64,000 bases of DNA from assembly GCA_032358165.1 (NCBI GenBank), contig JAALGY010000032.1, positions 682,001 to 746,000 of the forward strand. Direction: 5' to 3'. Shown here piece by piece: positions 1 to 11,205 of this stretch. Both the position numbers and the translations under genes were made by a program. The stretch is from Diplosphaera chodatii. Its lineage: Eukaryota; Chlorophyta; Trebouxiophyceae; Prasiolales; Stichococcaceae. Position 1 is the first letter of the stretch. The number at the start of each line of letters is the position of its first letter. Under the pieces are notes generated by a model. The model was not told the origin of the DNA, searched no databases, and saw only the letters and a list, made by a program, of their open reading frames with translations.

Positions 1-1917
1 GACACGCGCTTTTGCCCTCAACATGGGAGGATCGCTGCTGCAGCTGTTGGCACTCTGTGGGCGCGTTAGCGGCATCAAATCGAGAGACGCTGCTTGCAGT
101 GGGTTCGACATGACAGCAGAGATCACAGGTGTTGCCCACCATCCAGTGCGTCACGAAGGAGGAGCCGTCCGGCGCCTGCGCGAGCGGCGCGCCGAACAGC
201 CTCTGGTAGGTGGCGGCGTAGCCCGGCGCGCTGGCGCCGCCCACGTTCACCACCGTCTGCAGGCCACACACCTCAGCACCCTCACTCCACGCTGCATGGC
301 TGTGCCAGGCCCTCTCCGGTCGGCCTGGCTGCTGTGCCGCCAGCAACGGAGATGGCGAGAGCATGCTCCCGCCGCCGAATTGAGCATCAGCGTCGGGGCA
401 TGCGCTGCGGTGCTGTGATGTCGGACGACAGGGCATCGGCTGCTGGTTTGCTGCCCCTCGCACCTGCACGGGCGCGCCCTGGCCCAGGCGCCGCCGCGGC
501 ACGTGGAACAGCCGCAGCGGCCGCAGCGGGATCATGTCGGCGTCCCACACCACGAAGTGGCGGCTGAGGCCCGGCAGCGCCCCCGCCGCGCCCAGCTTGA
601 TGAACTGCGTTCACACACGGGCAGTGGTGCTCTCGGCTACCTTCTCTCATGAGACACCCTGCAGCTGTGGCTGGCGCAACACAACACAACACAACACGTT
701 GCAACAGGTTGGGTTGACAGGGCCTGCAGGAACAGTCGGTGGATGTGGTCGCACCTGCTGCAGGTACCAGCCGGCCAGGTTGCGACCGCGGAAGGTGCTG
801 CTGCCGCTGGCGCCGAAGCGCCGCTCCAGGGCATCCGTCACCGCCTGCCGCGTCAGGCCCGGCAGGAACGAATCCTGCACAGCACCGTGAATGCAGATGT
901 GTGTCAGGTGTCACATGCGTTCTACCCGGGTGACCTGTCAGTGGCTGATGTCAGTGCCCATAGGCGATGCCCAGGAGCCAGCAGCGTCGGCGCACCTGAA
1001 GGTGGCACTGGATGTTGGGCGCCCACGACTCGAAGATGTCGCACTGCGGCTGCGTGGCTGTGACCACGTGAATGGTGCGCGGCCGCAAATACTTCCGCAC
1101 GGCTGCCAGTGCTGCCCTGTTGATGCATGTCGGCTTCACGGCCACGCCTGCAGGGGTCCAACAACCGCCTGACTCGGTGGCGCACGGAACCTGGCCACTG
1201 GTCAGCAGCAATGTGGCACAGCACCTGCCAAACACAATGGCTGCCACCATCACGCAGCTGGTGCCAGCAGCGCAGGTATCGAGACCTCAGCGATGCTGGG
1301 GACTAGCTACACTGACCATGCACAAGTGGGCCAGCAACAGGTGCAGGGCGTCACTCACTGACGACATCTAGATCCGTGGCTGCGAAGCCCCGCCGTTGCA
1401 TTGGCAGCCAGTCGAGGATGCCAACGTACAGCGCCGCGTACGCAGCCAGCAGCAGGAGGCCCATCCGCCATCGCCGCCGCGCCTGCAAGGTTGGCAGGAC
1501 CCAGGGTCTGTCAGCGAACCCTTCAGTTCAAACGGCACATGGCACGCATGCACCGATGCATGTGAATGTAATATGACGGGTGGATGCAATGTTGCCAATG
1601 CTCTGATGCAGCCGGTAGTTGCTGCGGTCAGCCGCTGCTGCTGCTGCTGCTGCTTTGAGGCACGGCGGCGTGTTCAAATGCATGTGATGACCCACCGATG
1701 CTTGCATCCGGCGGTGCCGGCTGCCGGGGGGCGTGCCGCCGCCGACCCGCCTGTCCAGCTTATGTGTGGGACTTGCCACTCCGGCGCAGCCGCCGCCGTT
1801 GTTGCCTCTGCCACTGCCGGAGCCGCCAAGTGCGCAGTGGACGTTGCGGGGCGTCAGGGGCGACCCCGGCATGCCACCAGCACCGGCGGCAGCCACAGCC
1901 GGCTCAGCCCTCGGCAC
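1..1917 (-). CDS. Membrane-anchored glycosyltransferase-like protein (DUF6492-like), 3' end off window
   Basis: Seven exons join in frame: 1917-1696, 1482-1359, 1147-996, 874-755, 604-464, 256-140, 37-1 (continues off the left edge); at least 304 residues. Exon 1 encodes a low-complexity Ala/Gly/Pro-rich N-terminus. Exon 2 gives a basic stretch (ARRRWRMG) followed by a hydrophobic segment (LLLLAAYAALYVGILDWL), as in a type II Golgi membrane anchor. The lumenal part contains RPRTIHVVTATQPQCDIFES and FVVWDADMIPLRPL, the latter resembling the acidic substrate/metal motif of DUF6492 glycosyltransferase-like proteins, then VNVGGASAPGYAATYQRLFG. I infer a Golgi sugar transferase; donor and acceptor are unknown. 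All junctions are GT-AG and keep phase. The start at 1917 is the only ATG I can link to the anchor exon. The family call is by motif, not search. Confidence 0.75.
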
Positions 1918-2928
1918 CGGCTGATCGCCTGCCCCGCCAGTGCTGTGTTCCTACGTCTTACTGCACCATCGACGCCCTCCTCTGGCCTTTCATGTCATGG
2001 TCTTCAACTGGATGACCAGCCACTTGCGCAACAGGTGCAGTAGTGATCAGAGAGGTAGCGACCACGGCCCATCAGCTGTGCATGTAGCAGGCTTGGAGCT
2101 TCCAATGATCGCGTGGCTTTGTCATGTCACAGCCGTTAAGGCCACTGATGAAGTCGTCATGAACTTCGCGGACATGTCGCTGAATGCGAAAGTAGATGAT
2201 GATGGCTGTGATCAGTCTAATGAGCGTCTCACTAGTTGAACGCAGACTGTTGTCAGCCATTCTACACCACATGTATCATTGTATACCGGAGAGACGTTCA
2301 CAGGAGGGGAGGTATTGGAGCGCAGCAGCTGCCGCGTGGATCCAGCTCATCAACAAGCATTCAAATCTTGACGTAAGTTTATCCAAGGTGCTGCTCTGTT
2401 GCACTGCTGAGTGCATACCAGTATGCCCTTGCTCAGTGCACGATTGCGAGAGTGAGTCACCAGCGTGAAGTTCTCGCCAACATTTACTCACTTGTCTGCA
2501 CCTCAGCTTGCCAAGCGGCATGTGATGCACTCACAAGCCAATGTCAGGCCTTCAGATCAACATCGACCGCTTCCTACCCAGGTACGTGGCCTGCGCTGTC
2601 CTTTGCATTGCGTACACTCCAGCAACACGGATCTTGGCTCGGCACACCTGTTCGTCTGCATGCTGCAGGAAACGTGCACTACCGGAGCAGGGGCCAGCCA
2701 AGCCATCAGGTGGCAGATGCGAGAGCTCTGCTCCAGCCGAGCGGTCTGCACTGCTGAGCCTGCTGACCGCAACATACCATGGCCTTCCGCAGCGATCAGC
2801 TGCTGAGCAGGTGCAGACTCGCGTCGGATCACTGCCCTCACGTCGTCCACAGAAGTGGCGGGCCGTCATGCACAGCAGCACACGAGGTGGTTCTAATATG
2901 TCTGTGTGTCGGGCATCCTGCGTCACAG
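1918..2928. other. Intergenic region between divergent genes
   Basis: Lies between the start of the glycosyltransferase-like gene (-) and the zinc-finger gene (+). Open frames here are short and lack codon bias. It should hold both promoters and possibly an unrecognised 5' exon of the zinc-finger gene. I see no clear TATA box, RNA gene or repeat. Confidence 0.4.
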
Positions 2929-4246
2929 AGATCCTTGCGTGCGCCGCAGAGTGGTCAGCCATCACCGCAACCCTCTCGGCGCAACATCCGGCATTGCACA
3001 CCGAGTGCGGGTGCCAGCGCAACCGAGGACCAGCCAGCTGCTCCAGCGGCAAGGCTACGTGAGGAGCGTCACACAGCAGCCAGTCATGCTGCAGAGCAAG
3101 GGGCCGGAGTGCAGTCTGCAAAGTTGGAGGGCGGTGTTGGGATGCGGCTGCAGAGTTGCAACCGTGCTGGCACAGCTGCTGAGGCCTCAGCCACCGGTGA
3201 AACCAATGGCGGTTCAGGCGCTGGAGCCAGTCATCGGCCTTGCCCCTTCTGCCGCCGGCCAGTGGCGCCAGACCAGTGGGATGATCACATCGCTGCGGAG
3301 GTGTCCGCTGCGGATAGGGGCGACTGGCAGGATGTGGCGCAGGCGGGAAGCCTGCCAAACAGGTGCGCTAGATTTTGAAAGCAATGGGTACGCTGCTTGC
3401 AGCACATCGATGGTCAACATGTTGGTTAGGCGGTACCTGAGGCGGACGCCACCTTCACGGTGCAGGGTGCGGTTCTCGAATGCAAAGCGCCGGCGGCAGG
3501 CGCCACAGCAGTCACACAGGCAGCTCAGTCACAAACCGCGCCCTCAGGCAAGGCACCACCAGCAGTGTGCCATGTTGAGAGCGCTGGAAGAAGGAGCTCC
3601 TGCCTTCAGCAGCCTGTTGCTGTGCTACATGGCCATGAGCGTGCAGCTGGCACTGGGCATCGCTGTGCAGGTGCTGGTGCTTGGAGGAACGCCAGCCCAG
3701 CAGCGATCGAGAGCACCGCCGCGTGCAATGGGCCGTCCCAGCAGCCGACGCGGCGGCTTCTACGACCACTACGATGACGGCGCTGGCTTTGTGGTGGGCA
3801 CTCCTGACGACGCTGAGATCTTGCCAGACGCCTGGCAACAGCACGACCAACCATGCTTCCGGCGCACATGCCAGCCTTGTCATGCATGGCAGCCACATGA
3901 TACGGCCACTGCTGACACCACCCTGCTAACTTACGCATGAATCCAAGGGTTGAGGCAGTTCGCAGACTGTATACTTAGCACGTAATGCGAATGCTGGGCA
4001 CTGTTGGCGTGGGTTGCGGATATCAACCACGTTGTATGTTGCACAGCAGGCATGGTGGTGCAGGGACCATATGGCTAACAATCACTACGGCGATTGGTCT
4101 GCTGTGGCACTGCTGCAGTTGACGTTCTACATCAGGCTGACTGAGGCACTGCGGTGGTGCAGGGGGGCGAGGCTTTGGGCATGGAGGGCGCCGACCTGCA
4201 GGCGGCCGTGTGGGAGGGCGTCGGATCCGTCACCTGGGGCGCCTGA
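2929..4246 (+). CDS. Putative zinc-finger protein, 5' end unresolved
   Basis: Three exons join in phase: up to 3362 (5' limit uncertain, roughly from 2929), 3403-3793, and 4163-4246 with a stop. Exon 1 is Ala/Gly-rich and disordered, then carries CPFCRRPV followed after four residues by WDDHIAAEV, a Cys-x2-Cys plus His pattern resembling UBZ/Rad18-type or C2HC fingers. Exon 2 is very basic at its start, has a hydrophobic stretch near FSSLLLCYMAMSVQLALG and ends with RRGGFYDHYDDGAGFV. Exon 3 encodes GGEALGMEGADLQAAVWEGV and ends WGA-stop. Donor sites are GTGCGC (3363) and GTGGGC (3794). Exon 2 may hide another short intron. Function is not recognised; a nucleic-acid or ubiquitin binding role would be a guess from the finger alone. 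Confidence 0.4.
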
Positions 4247-5541
4247 CGCCGTCTGACGACGCTCGCCGGTTCCCCTGCCGCTGGCATCACCAGGCTCCGG
4301 CGCACCATCCACGCTGCCGCTGCACGCAACTACTGACGCAGGTGTGCTGGAGAGCGCGTGGTGTGCACCTGCAAACGGTGGCCGGCAGTTCCTGCATGGG
4401 GGCCTGCTTCAGCACTGCCTCGGCGTGAGTGTTCAGTGTACAGCTGCAGTGCCCTGATGCTGCAAGGGTCATGCAGGTGCCGGCGGCTGCTGCGGATGCA
4501 CATGCAGCCAGCGAGCGGAATGCAGCTGCTGGCAGCGTGAGTAAGGAGTGCTTCAAGGGCATGGCAGCATGCTGCTTGTGGCCCAATGTCGCAGATGCAG
4601 TGCGGGTCAGCACTTTTGGGCAAAAGTTGGGCGGTGAGAGGTGGCTGCTGCGGAACAATCAGACATAGTTGGGGGGGCCGAGCCTGTCATCAACCACACA
4701 CTGCAGCCCCTGCGCGGGAGGTGCAGTACAGGGCGAGCGCCAAAGTTGTCGGTGCGGGAATGGACCCCACAGTCGGTCTGGCATATTCGAGGGGACTGGA
4801 AAACACCAGTGGCGAGGTTGTCTGACGTCTGTGGCCGTCAAGGTGTTGGGTGCAGCCGTGAACCAGCACTCCTCCATCGCCATCATCGCAATCCACATCA
4901 TTTGATCTCACCAGCGCTGTCACCGCACGATCGCCGCACCAGATGCCCCAGCTACTTTTCCCAGCCGCACTCTCCGCACGTGTCAATTGAGTTTCATTCG
5001 CACGCCGCCGGATCGTAGGTACGCACGCCTTGTATGCAACATCCGCCCTTCCTTCTGATACTTTAGCGGTCGCAAACGCATGACACGATCACAGTCGCAG
5101 CGGTAGGCCGCAATGTGACGGCTACAGCTTGCATGACGACCCCAACCTTCCGGCAAGCGACGCTCGAATGGCAGGCGGCAAAAACCAGATCGCCTGTCAC
5201 AACGGCACTCCCTTATACAGCAGCCTTCCGTCTACGAGCTGCGCTGCTTCCACTGCCTCTATCTGCAACAGCCGTCAAACCATGCTGCGATAGACATGTG
5301 CACTTTTGGTTCGGCACCGTACACTTGACGGCATTGTGCACAGGCGGATGCAGTGCCATCGCCGGGCAGCTCGTCTGTTGTAGTCGGTTGATGGGGTTGA
5401 CCTCGTCGTTGAACCGCCGCAGGGCCGCCACTCTGGCACTGTGTCTGCAACCCCTCTGGCACCGACACAAAGGAGCTGTGCGGACTCAAAAGTGTGTTTC
5501 TCGCGTGCAGACTCCACAGTCAACTGCACGACAGCCCGAAC
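4247..5541. other. Intergenic region, one weak exon-like stretch
   Basis: No gene that I can support. One short stretch at about 4450-4539 reads in frame into a very good donor (GTGAGTAAG at 4540) and has coding-like Ala-rich composition, but I find neither start nor partner exon. The rest should contain the 3' UTR of the zinc-finger gene and the promoter of the CAP gene. Confidence 0.3.
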
Positions 5542-6855
5542 ATGGCAGGCAAGGGCGCCATCACGGTTTTCCTGCTGGCGGTGCTCGCAGCGGGCGCGGC
5601 AGATTGCAAGGTGAGAGGTTGCGCCGGTTGGGTCCGTGCAATTTGCAACCGGGCAGCAGCATCAACAACAGCCGCCATCCTCACCATGTATGCGTGATGC
5701 TACAAGCTCCTGCACGCCTTCTCTGGCGTGTCGTCAGCCCTGCAGATTGCGCATGGCAGATAGGCTGCCGACGGTCTCGGCGACGTAGGGCCAGGTCGTC
5801 GGGCTGTCCGCCACAGGCTGCACGTCTGTGACCTGCATTGCAATCGTTGCTGCAGAGGCAACTGGGGGGAGTGCACGACGCGGCGACGAAGGCCGATATC
5901 CTGTCGCAGCACAACGCCCTTCGGAGCGACTACAGCGCCGAGAAACTAACCTGGTCTGTGCGCCTCGCCCACGCAGCGCAGGTGACCCCAGTCGAATTGC
6001 TTGCTGCTGCAGCATCAGCGACGTGTTGACTGGTCATCAGCACGCGGCTGTGCTGGAGCCGCGATCTGGGTCAGTCTACCGGATGGCAGCATCTGCTTCA
6101 GCACCTGCGGCTGAGGCATGCAGCGTGACAGCGGTTGCGCGTTGAGGTCACGCAACGTGTGACTGGCTCATCTGGTGTGCCGCAGAAAAGCGCCAACCGC
6201 TGTAAACTCAGCCACGACGTCTCGACCCTGCGCAGCAAGAACTATGGTGCGGCATGATGGCTTGGTCTGCGTCCAACCAGGCTGTAACAAGACGCTTCAC
6301 TTTACGTATGCGTCACACCTGACGATGCAGGCTGTGTGGTTGACTGCCAGTTTAGTGCAGTGGGGGGCCGCGCATGTGACAAAAGTGCGGCCCCAATGTG
6401 GTGCAGGCGAGAACCTGTCCCTGGGCGTGAGCACCTGGCAGCAGGCCATCAAGCTGTGGTCCGACGAGAGCGGCGCCTACAACTGGCGCACCGCCACCTT
6501 CCGGACCAACACCGGCCACTTGTGCGCCTCCCACTTGCCGCTCATGAGTGACATCTGTGTGGAATGTGCTCTATGCTTCATAATGATAGTGACAAGGCAT
6601 GGATCTGCAGCTGCCTGTGCAGCACCACAAACAGCACCTTGTGCACCTGCCGAACGCGCAGAGCTGTGGCATGTGCCGCAGCGCTCGGCAGCCGTTCACT
6701 GACGCCATGATGTGCCGACACTGTGCAGCACCCAGATGGTGTGGCGGGGCACCAGGAAGGTCGGCTGCGCGCGGTCCAAGTGCGGCATCTGGAGCTGCCA
6801 GTACTGGCCGGCCGGCAACTACCTCGGCGACTTCCAGCGCAACGTCGGGCGCTGA
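5542..6855 (+). CDS. Secreted CAP/SCP-domain (PR-1-like) protein
   Basis: Five exons: 5542-5610, 5856-5981, 6186-6246, 6407-6521, 6729-6855; 165 residues. Exon 1 is a classical signal peptide (MAGKGAITVFLLAVLAAGAA). The mature protein is a small CAP domain in canonical order: SQHNALRSDY, LTWSVRLAHAAQ, GENLSLG, the exon-4/5 junction that restores GHFTQMVWRGTRKVGC, and CQYWPAGNYLGDFQRNVG at the C-terminus. The two CAP-pocket histidines (HNALR and GHFTQ) are present, with the acidic GEN motif. Cysteines near the end suggest disulfides, as expected for an extracellular protein. CAP proteins of plants and algae are secreted, with sterol-binding or defence-related roles; the role here is not shown. 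All introns are GT-AG; exon 1 ends exactly after the signal sequence. Confidence 0.93.
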
Positions 6856-8138
6856 TGCCGCTGCCGCCCACTGCCGCCAGCAGCGGCCTGGTGTGACCCT
6901 GTACGAAAAGCAGCCGCCGCCCCCGCCGCATCAGCAGCCACACACCCTGCAGGCGCGCAGCCGCATCGTAGTGGATGCGGCGGGATGCGGTTTCTCCAGT
7001 TGCCGCCTGCAGCACATCGGCACAGCGCCGCTCCCGCCCTCATGCGACCATCCCTGCCATGCAGACCGGCCAGAGCTCGCCGTAGAGACCATTCAGAGGC
7101 AGCAGATGGTAGAGTCGCTGCAGTTTTTAGACACCTAGGTTGGGGTCGCGATGAGGTTGGCCAGCCGTTTGTCAGCACTGTCAGCCAGAGATAGACGCAT
7201 GGCGCCTTGCTGTGCACATTCAGATAGGGCTACCCTGGCAGCCGTACCGACCCTCGTTTTGGCACAGTGCGCCTCTCCCTGCTCAAGCGGAGCACGCCTG
7301 CCAAGGTTTAGCAGTCCAGTCACATTTCTTTTACCCCTAGCTGATTGACATTCTTGATACGCATGGTTCTGTGCTCCCAGTTCTGCATGCACGGCTGGCG
7401 TGCTGATGCACGGTCTGTTGTGCATGCTGGCCTGGGCAGAGGATGACATGTGGCCGCGGGCTGGTAGCGCATCAAACACAGTATTTGAGTGACTACATTG
7501 ATTGTGCACAAAAGAAATTGTGATTGGCAAAAACTTGTGACTCAATTGTGATGCAATGTGGTGTAACACTGGTGACATTCCGCCTCGCACGTTAGAAGTC
7601 GGCAGGCTTCGGCAGATTTACACAGTACCAGCAGTTCAACGGTTCGCTTCCCATCAGCAAGTGCTCAGTCGAATCACGCACACAATGCAATACAAAAGCT
7701 GCTGGCTACAGTTGAGTCGCCATTGCTCCTCAGCAAGGGACAAAAACAAAAAGTCGAACATCTGCAGCTGACATGCCCGTGCAACCCGTTTAGCGGGGTG
7801 CTGCAAGTGTGCTGTCACTGAGACACAGGGACAGCAGCGCGGCGTAGCTGCTGCTGCAGCGCATGCCTTTTCGGGCAGGGGTTCCTGAGTTGCCAGCCAG
7901 GCAACTGTTGGCTCGTTCAGGCAGGCAGCAGGCGACATAGACAGCAGGCGGCATCACAGCCACGGTTTGCCTGCGGCCCCCCAGGAGGGCGCTACTGCTG
8001 CCCTGCAGCAAATGCTGCTGCTGCACCGCTGCTGGTCTGCAAAAGTACAGCCGTACAGGCACCGCCAGAGTCCTGCCGGCGCCAGCCGTGGCCAGGCTGC
8101 CCGCACTATGCTGGTCCCAGACCGGCAAGACAGCCTGC
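6856..8138. other. Intergenic region between convergent genes
   Basis: Contains the 3' flanks of the CAP gene (+) and the Ala-rich GPI protein (-). Reading frames are short and lack family motifs. I see no RNA gene or repeat. Confidence 0.4.
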
Positions 8139-9672
8139 TTAGGCCAGCGCCGCCAGCAGCAGCGTGGCTGCGCCGGCAGCCGCCGCGAGAGCGGCGGTCG
8201 CTGCAGGGGGGCTGCCGCGTGCGGCGGCCTGGTCGTCTGGGCCCGCCGCGATCTGCGCGAAGATGGGGTCCACCGACGAGCCGGTGCTGTTGGTGACGGG
8301 CACCGTGCTGGCGGAGCCCACCTGTGTGCACCAGCCTCCGATGTCAGGCGGCATTGATGCTGCTGCTGGCGCCCAGGGCATCTGGGCACTCGGCTGACTG
8401 CGCCTTCAAGCCCTCTGGCAAGTTCGCCACCGCTGGACATGTGGGGTGGTTTGGGAGCACTTGGGTTACAGTGGTGACCATGCTGGTTGGTACGAGCCAA
8501 AACTGTGGTACAAGTCTGGTACACCTGAATTGGGGAAGGTTGGGAGGATTCGGCCAGGTGTGAATACACCTTAACCTGGGATCTTGCACTGGGTAGGTGT
8601 AACATGCAGGGGGCGTGCGCGAGGTGAGCCCACCGTGGTGGTGGCTGCGCCGCCGCCGCTCTCGGCGGCGGCCGTGCCGCTGGTCCCGGCGCCGCCCGTC
8701 TGCGAGATGGTGGGCGTCGCCGCCGTGCCCGTGGACACGCCCCCCGCCCCCTGTAGCGCACTGACGCACTGCTGAGCCAAGCTCACAGCTCTGGTCCACG
8801 GCGCACGACCGAACCGCCAGCCAGATCACGTGACGCTTGCCCTGTGGGGGTCCGTCCTCGCACATGCAAGGCGCAGGCAGGTTACTCGAGCGGCTCGGGC
8901 GCGGCACGGCTCACCGACGTGACGGGCGACGTGAGCGCGAGGCTGCCGGTGTCGGCGGCCGGCGCGGCGGCTGCGGCGGCGCCGGCGCGGGGCGTGATGG
9001 ATGTGGTGCCGGCGCCGATGCCGGCGGTGGTGGTGGTGGCGGGCGCAGCGGCTGCCCCGGCGCCCACCCCTGCTGCAGGCGCCGGCTCAGCGGCCGCGCC
9101 GGCGGCCGTGGTGTCGGCTGCGGGCGCCACCGCTGCAGCGCCGGAGCCGGCGCCGCTGCCGATCGCGCCGGCGATGGAGGCCGCGTCGGTCTCGGGCGCG
9201 GCCGCTGCCGCCGCGGACTTGGCGGGCACCTTGGCCGGCGCGGCGACCGGCGCGGGCGTCCTGATGGCCGGCGCGGCCCCTGACAGCGCCGTGCCCGAGT
9301 CGCTGGCGCCTGCAGGCTCACACACGCACAAACTTCAGGACATTCAGCCTGCGTACGGCATTGAACGACAGAGTGCCTCACCATGATTCTCAGTCTCAAG
9401 CATGGATGCCAGTCTGGAGACGTGGAAGAAGGCTATGGATGACCCAGCATCGCACCTCCTGCTGTGGCCACGTCGCCGGGGGTGGCTGTGGCGGCGGGGG
9501 TCGCCGGTTCTACTGCTGCCGCCGCCGTCTCTGGGGCCGCCGCTGCCGTCGCTGCTGGAGCCGCCTTGACGGGCGCCGCCACCGCGATTGGCGTGGCTCC
9601 GGCGCCGATGCCCTGGGCGGCGGCCCCCGAAGCAGCCAGCAACGCCAGCAGCGCGACGACGGCGTGTGCCAT
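8139..9672 (-). CDS. Ala/Thr/Gly/Pro-rich secreted protein, probable GPI anchor (cell-wall type)
   Basis: Four exons: 9672-9456, 9309-8915, 8750-8634, 8321-8139; 303 residues. The N-terminus is a strong signal peptide (MAHAVVALLALLAASGAAAQ). The middle is almost entirely Ala, Pro, Thr, Gly and Val in irregular AAP/APA/TTT runs, typical of O-glycosylated wall proteins. The last exon has two segments with more normal composition and ends in a small-residue region followed by a hydrophobic tail (LAAAAGAATLLLAALA), the layout of a GPI-attachment signal. Exon 3 start is uncertain: an in-frame acceptor 18 nt upstream (exon from 8768) would add six residues. GC content is very high. I recognise no catalytic domain; an arabinogalactan-like wall or surface protein is inferred from composition. 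Confidence 0.75.
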
Positions 9673-11205
9673 GGACAGGGGCCTAGAGCATCTGCTACGC
9701 CCTGCAGACGCCACATCCACTTCAAGTGTTGAGGAACCGACCCTGCAGGACGTTGCTGTGATGTGCACGACGGCTCAGCAACCACCAGGGCACTGTGGGA
9801 GTGTGTCACGTCTGCTGGCGCCCTGCACCTCCCAACCACCCATGACGAGGGCCTCAGCATGCTGCAGGGGCGGCCGGCGCACCTGTCACGCTCCGCATGC
9901 TCCGGCCGCTCCCTACACAAGTCCTCGCTGTTTGCTGCAGGGCCGGCGCGCTGCGGTCACTGTGGCCACGCCGACCCAAGACGCCCTGCTCCGCCCTGTT
10001 CGCATGCACGCCAGTCGGTTGGGGCCCTGGGCGTTGGCTGGCGTGCAACATGGCTGCGAGGACGCCTTGAGCATGCAGCATCGTCATTTGCCGCTGCAGT
10101 CAGCCGCAATGGCCTCTGCGTGGGTGTGTGCACCTTGCAAACCAGAACTGCCCAACATGAGCGTTAAGGCGCGGCACCGCAGAGCCATGAGCAGACGGCC
10201 GTCGACCAACTAGCACAACAGACGCTGATATCGCTCGTGACAGCCCGTCATAGCAGAACACGGGGTTGGCGACTCCACCAATCAGTGCTGCAGATCTGTA
10301 GCGTGGCTGATGACCTTACCTGCAAAGACTGCTGCGTTGGAGCTGCGACGCTGCCGAGCGGGCTGGCTGTCAATCAGTACGTGACTGAGCTTGCAGCTGG
10401 GCAAGGAAAGCGGCACAACAGGCGCAAAGTGCGTCGTCTGACACACAGGGCAGCATGTCGGTCGGCGGTTACGTGATCGATCAATGGGCTCTCCATTCGC
10501 AATCGACAGGCAAGGTTGATTGCCCATTGATCGCTGGCTAGCAGCATGCATACATACTGGCACTGCTCTACACTGAACTGACTGCCTACTGCCCCGGAGT
10601 AGGGCCCCGCCCTGGGGTGCCACAATTTCACGTATACTCTGTCAAGCAGTGTGACTGCATATTCCAGCACGGTGTCTCGCTTTGGTTTTGGCCACCTGAC
10701 ATGTGCAGGGACAGCTATTCCATTCGGATAGATGGGAATGTAACGACAGCATTTACAACACAGCAAGGCGGTAACAGAGAAAGTCCAGCGCAGTTCTCAA
10801 CAAGGCAATTATCGCCAACATGCAGTCCTGTGCTGTCGGTGCCTAATCTAGCGAGGTTGCATCCACGCAGTTCAGCAGTTCAGTTCAGCAAACTGTTGAT
10901 GGGGGCATCTAGCTCTGACGAGCACTTGCCGGCCCGGTGACGGGGGCGCTCAGCTCTGGCGAGCTCTTGCCGGCCCGGTGAGAAACAATAACGAATATGG
11001 CATGTTGCGGCAGTCACTGGTTCAAGGACTCAAATGTGTTCCCCAGTGCTGGTCCCACACTACGTCTTGCGGCATCCTTCTGGCATGTTGGTGCTCAGGT
11101 CACGCTATGGCACCCAGCTGCCGGCTCACTGTGCTGTGGCAGTGTCGAGCCCGACATCCAGCGGGTCAGCAGTACTGGCACGCCACACAGGAACATCCGC
11201 CACGC
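9673..11205. other. Intergenic region with one imperfect tandem repeat
   Basis: Upstream of the Ala-rich GPI gene and downstream of the Lys/Ala-rich gene, both on the minus strand. It should contain the promoter of the former. Apart from the repeat at 10901-10981 I see nothing that reads as a gene. Confidence 0.4.
10901..10981. repeat. Two-copy imperfect tandem repeat, 41-bp period
   Basis: Copies at 10901-10940 and 10942-10981 share the framework GGGGGC...CAGCTCTG-like core...CTTGCCGGCCCGGTGA, with about six mismatches. Seen directly by alignment of the two stretches. No function inferred. Confidence 0.8.

Noticed and set aside
2552..3358. 268-codon minus-strand open frame
   Set aside because: Antisense to the zinc-finger exon, no motif, no consistent splice sites; explained by high GC.
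2906..3940. Uninterrupted 344-codon plus-strand frame
   Set aside because: Only the part from about 3403 to 3793 joins plausibly to a neighbouring exon; the first half has no coding character and overlaps the zinc-finger exon in another frame.
8844..9386. Long Ala/Gly-rich plus-strand frames
   Set aside because: They are the antisense of exon 2 of the Ala-rich GPI protein; GC-rich Ala codons leave all frames open.
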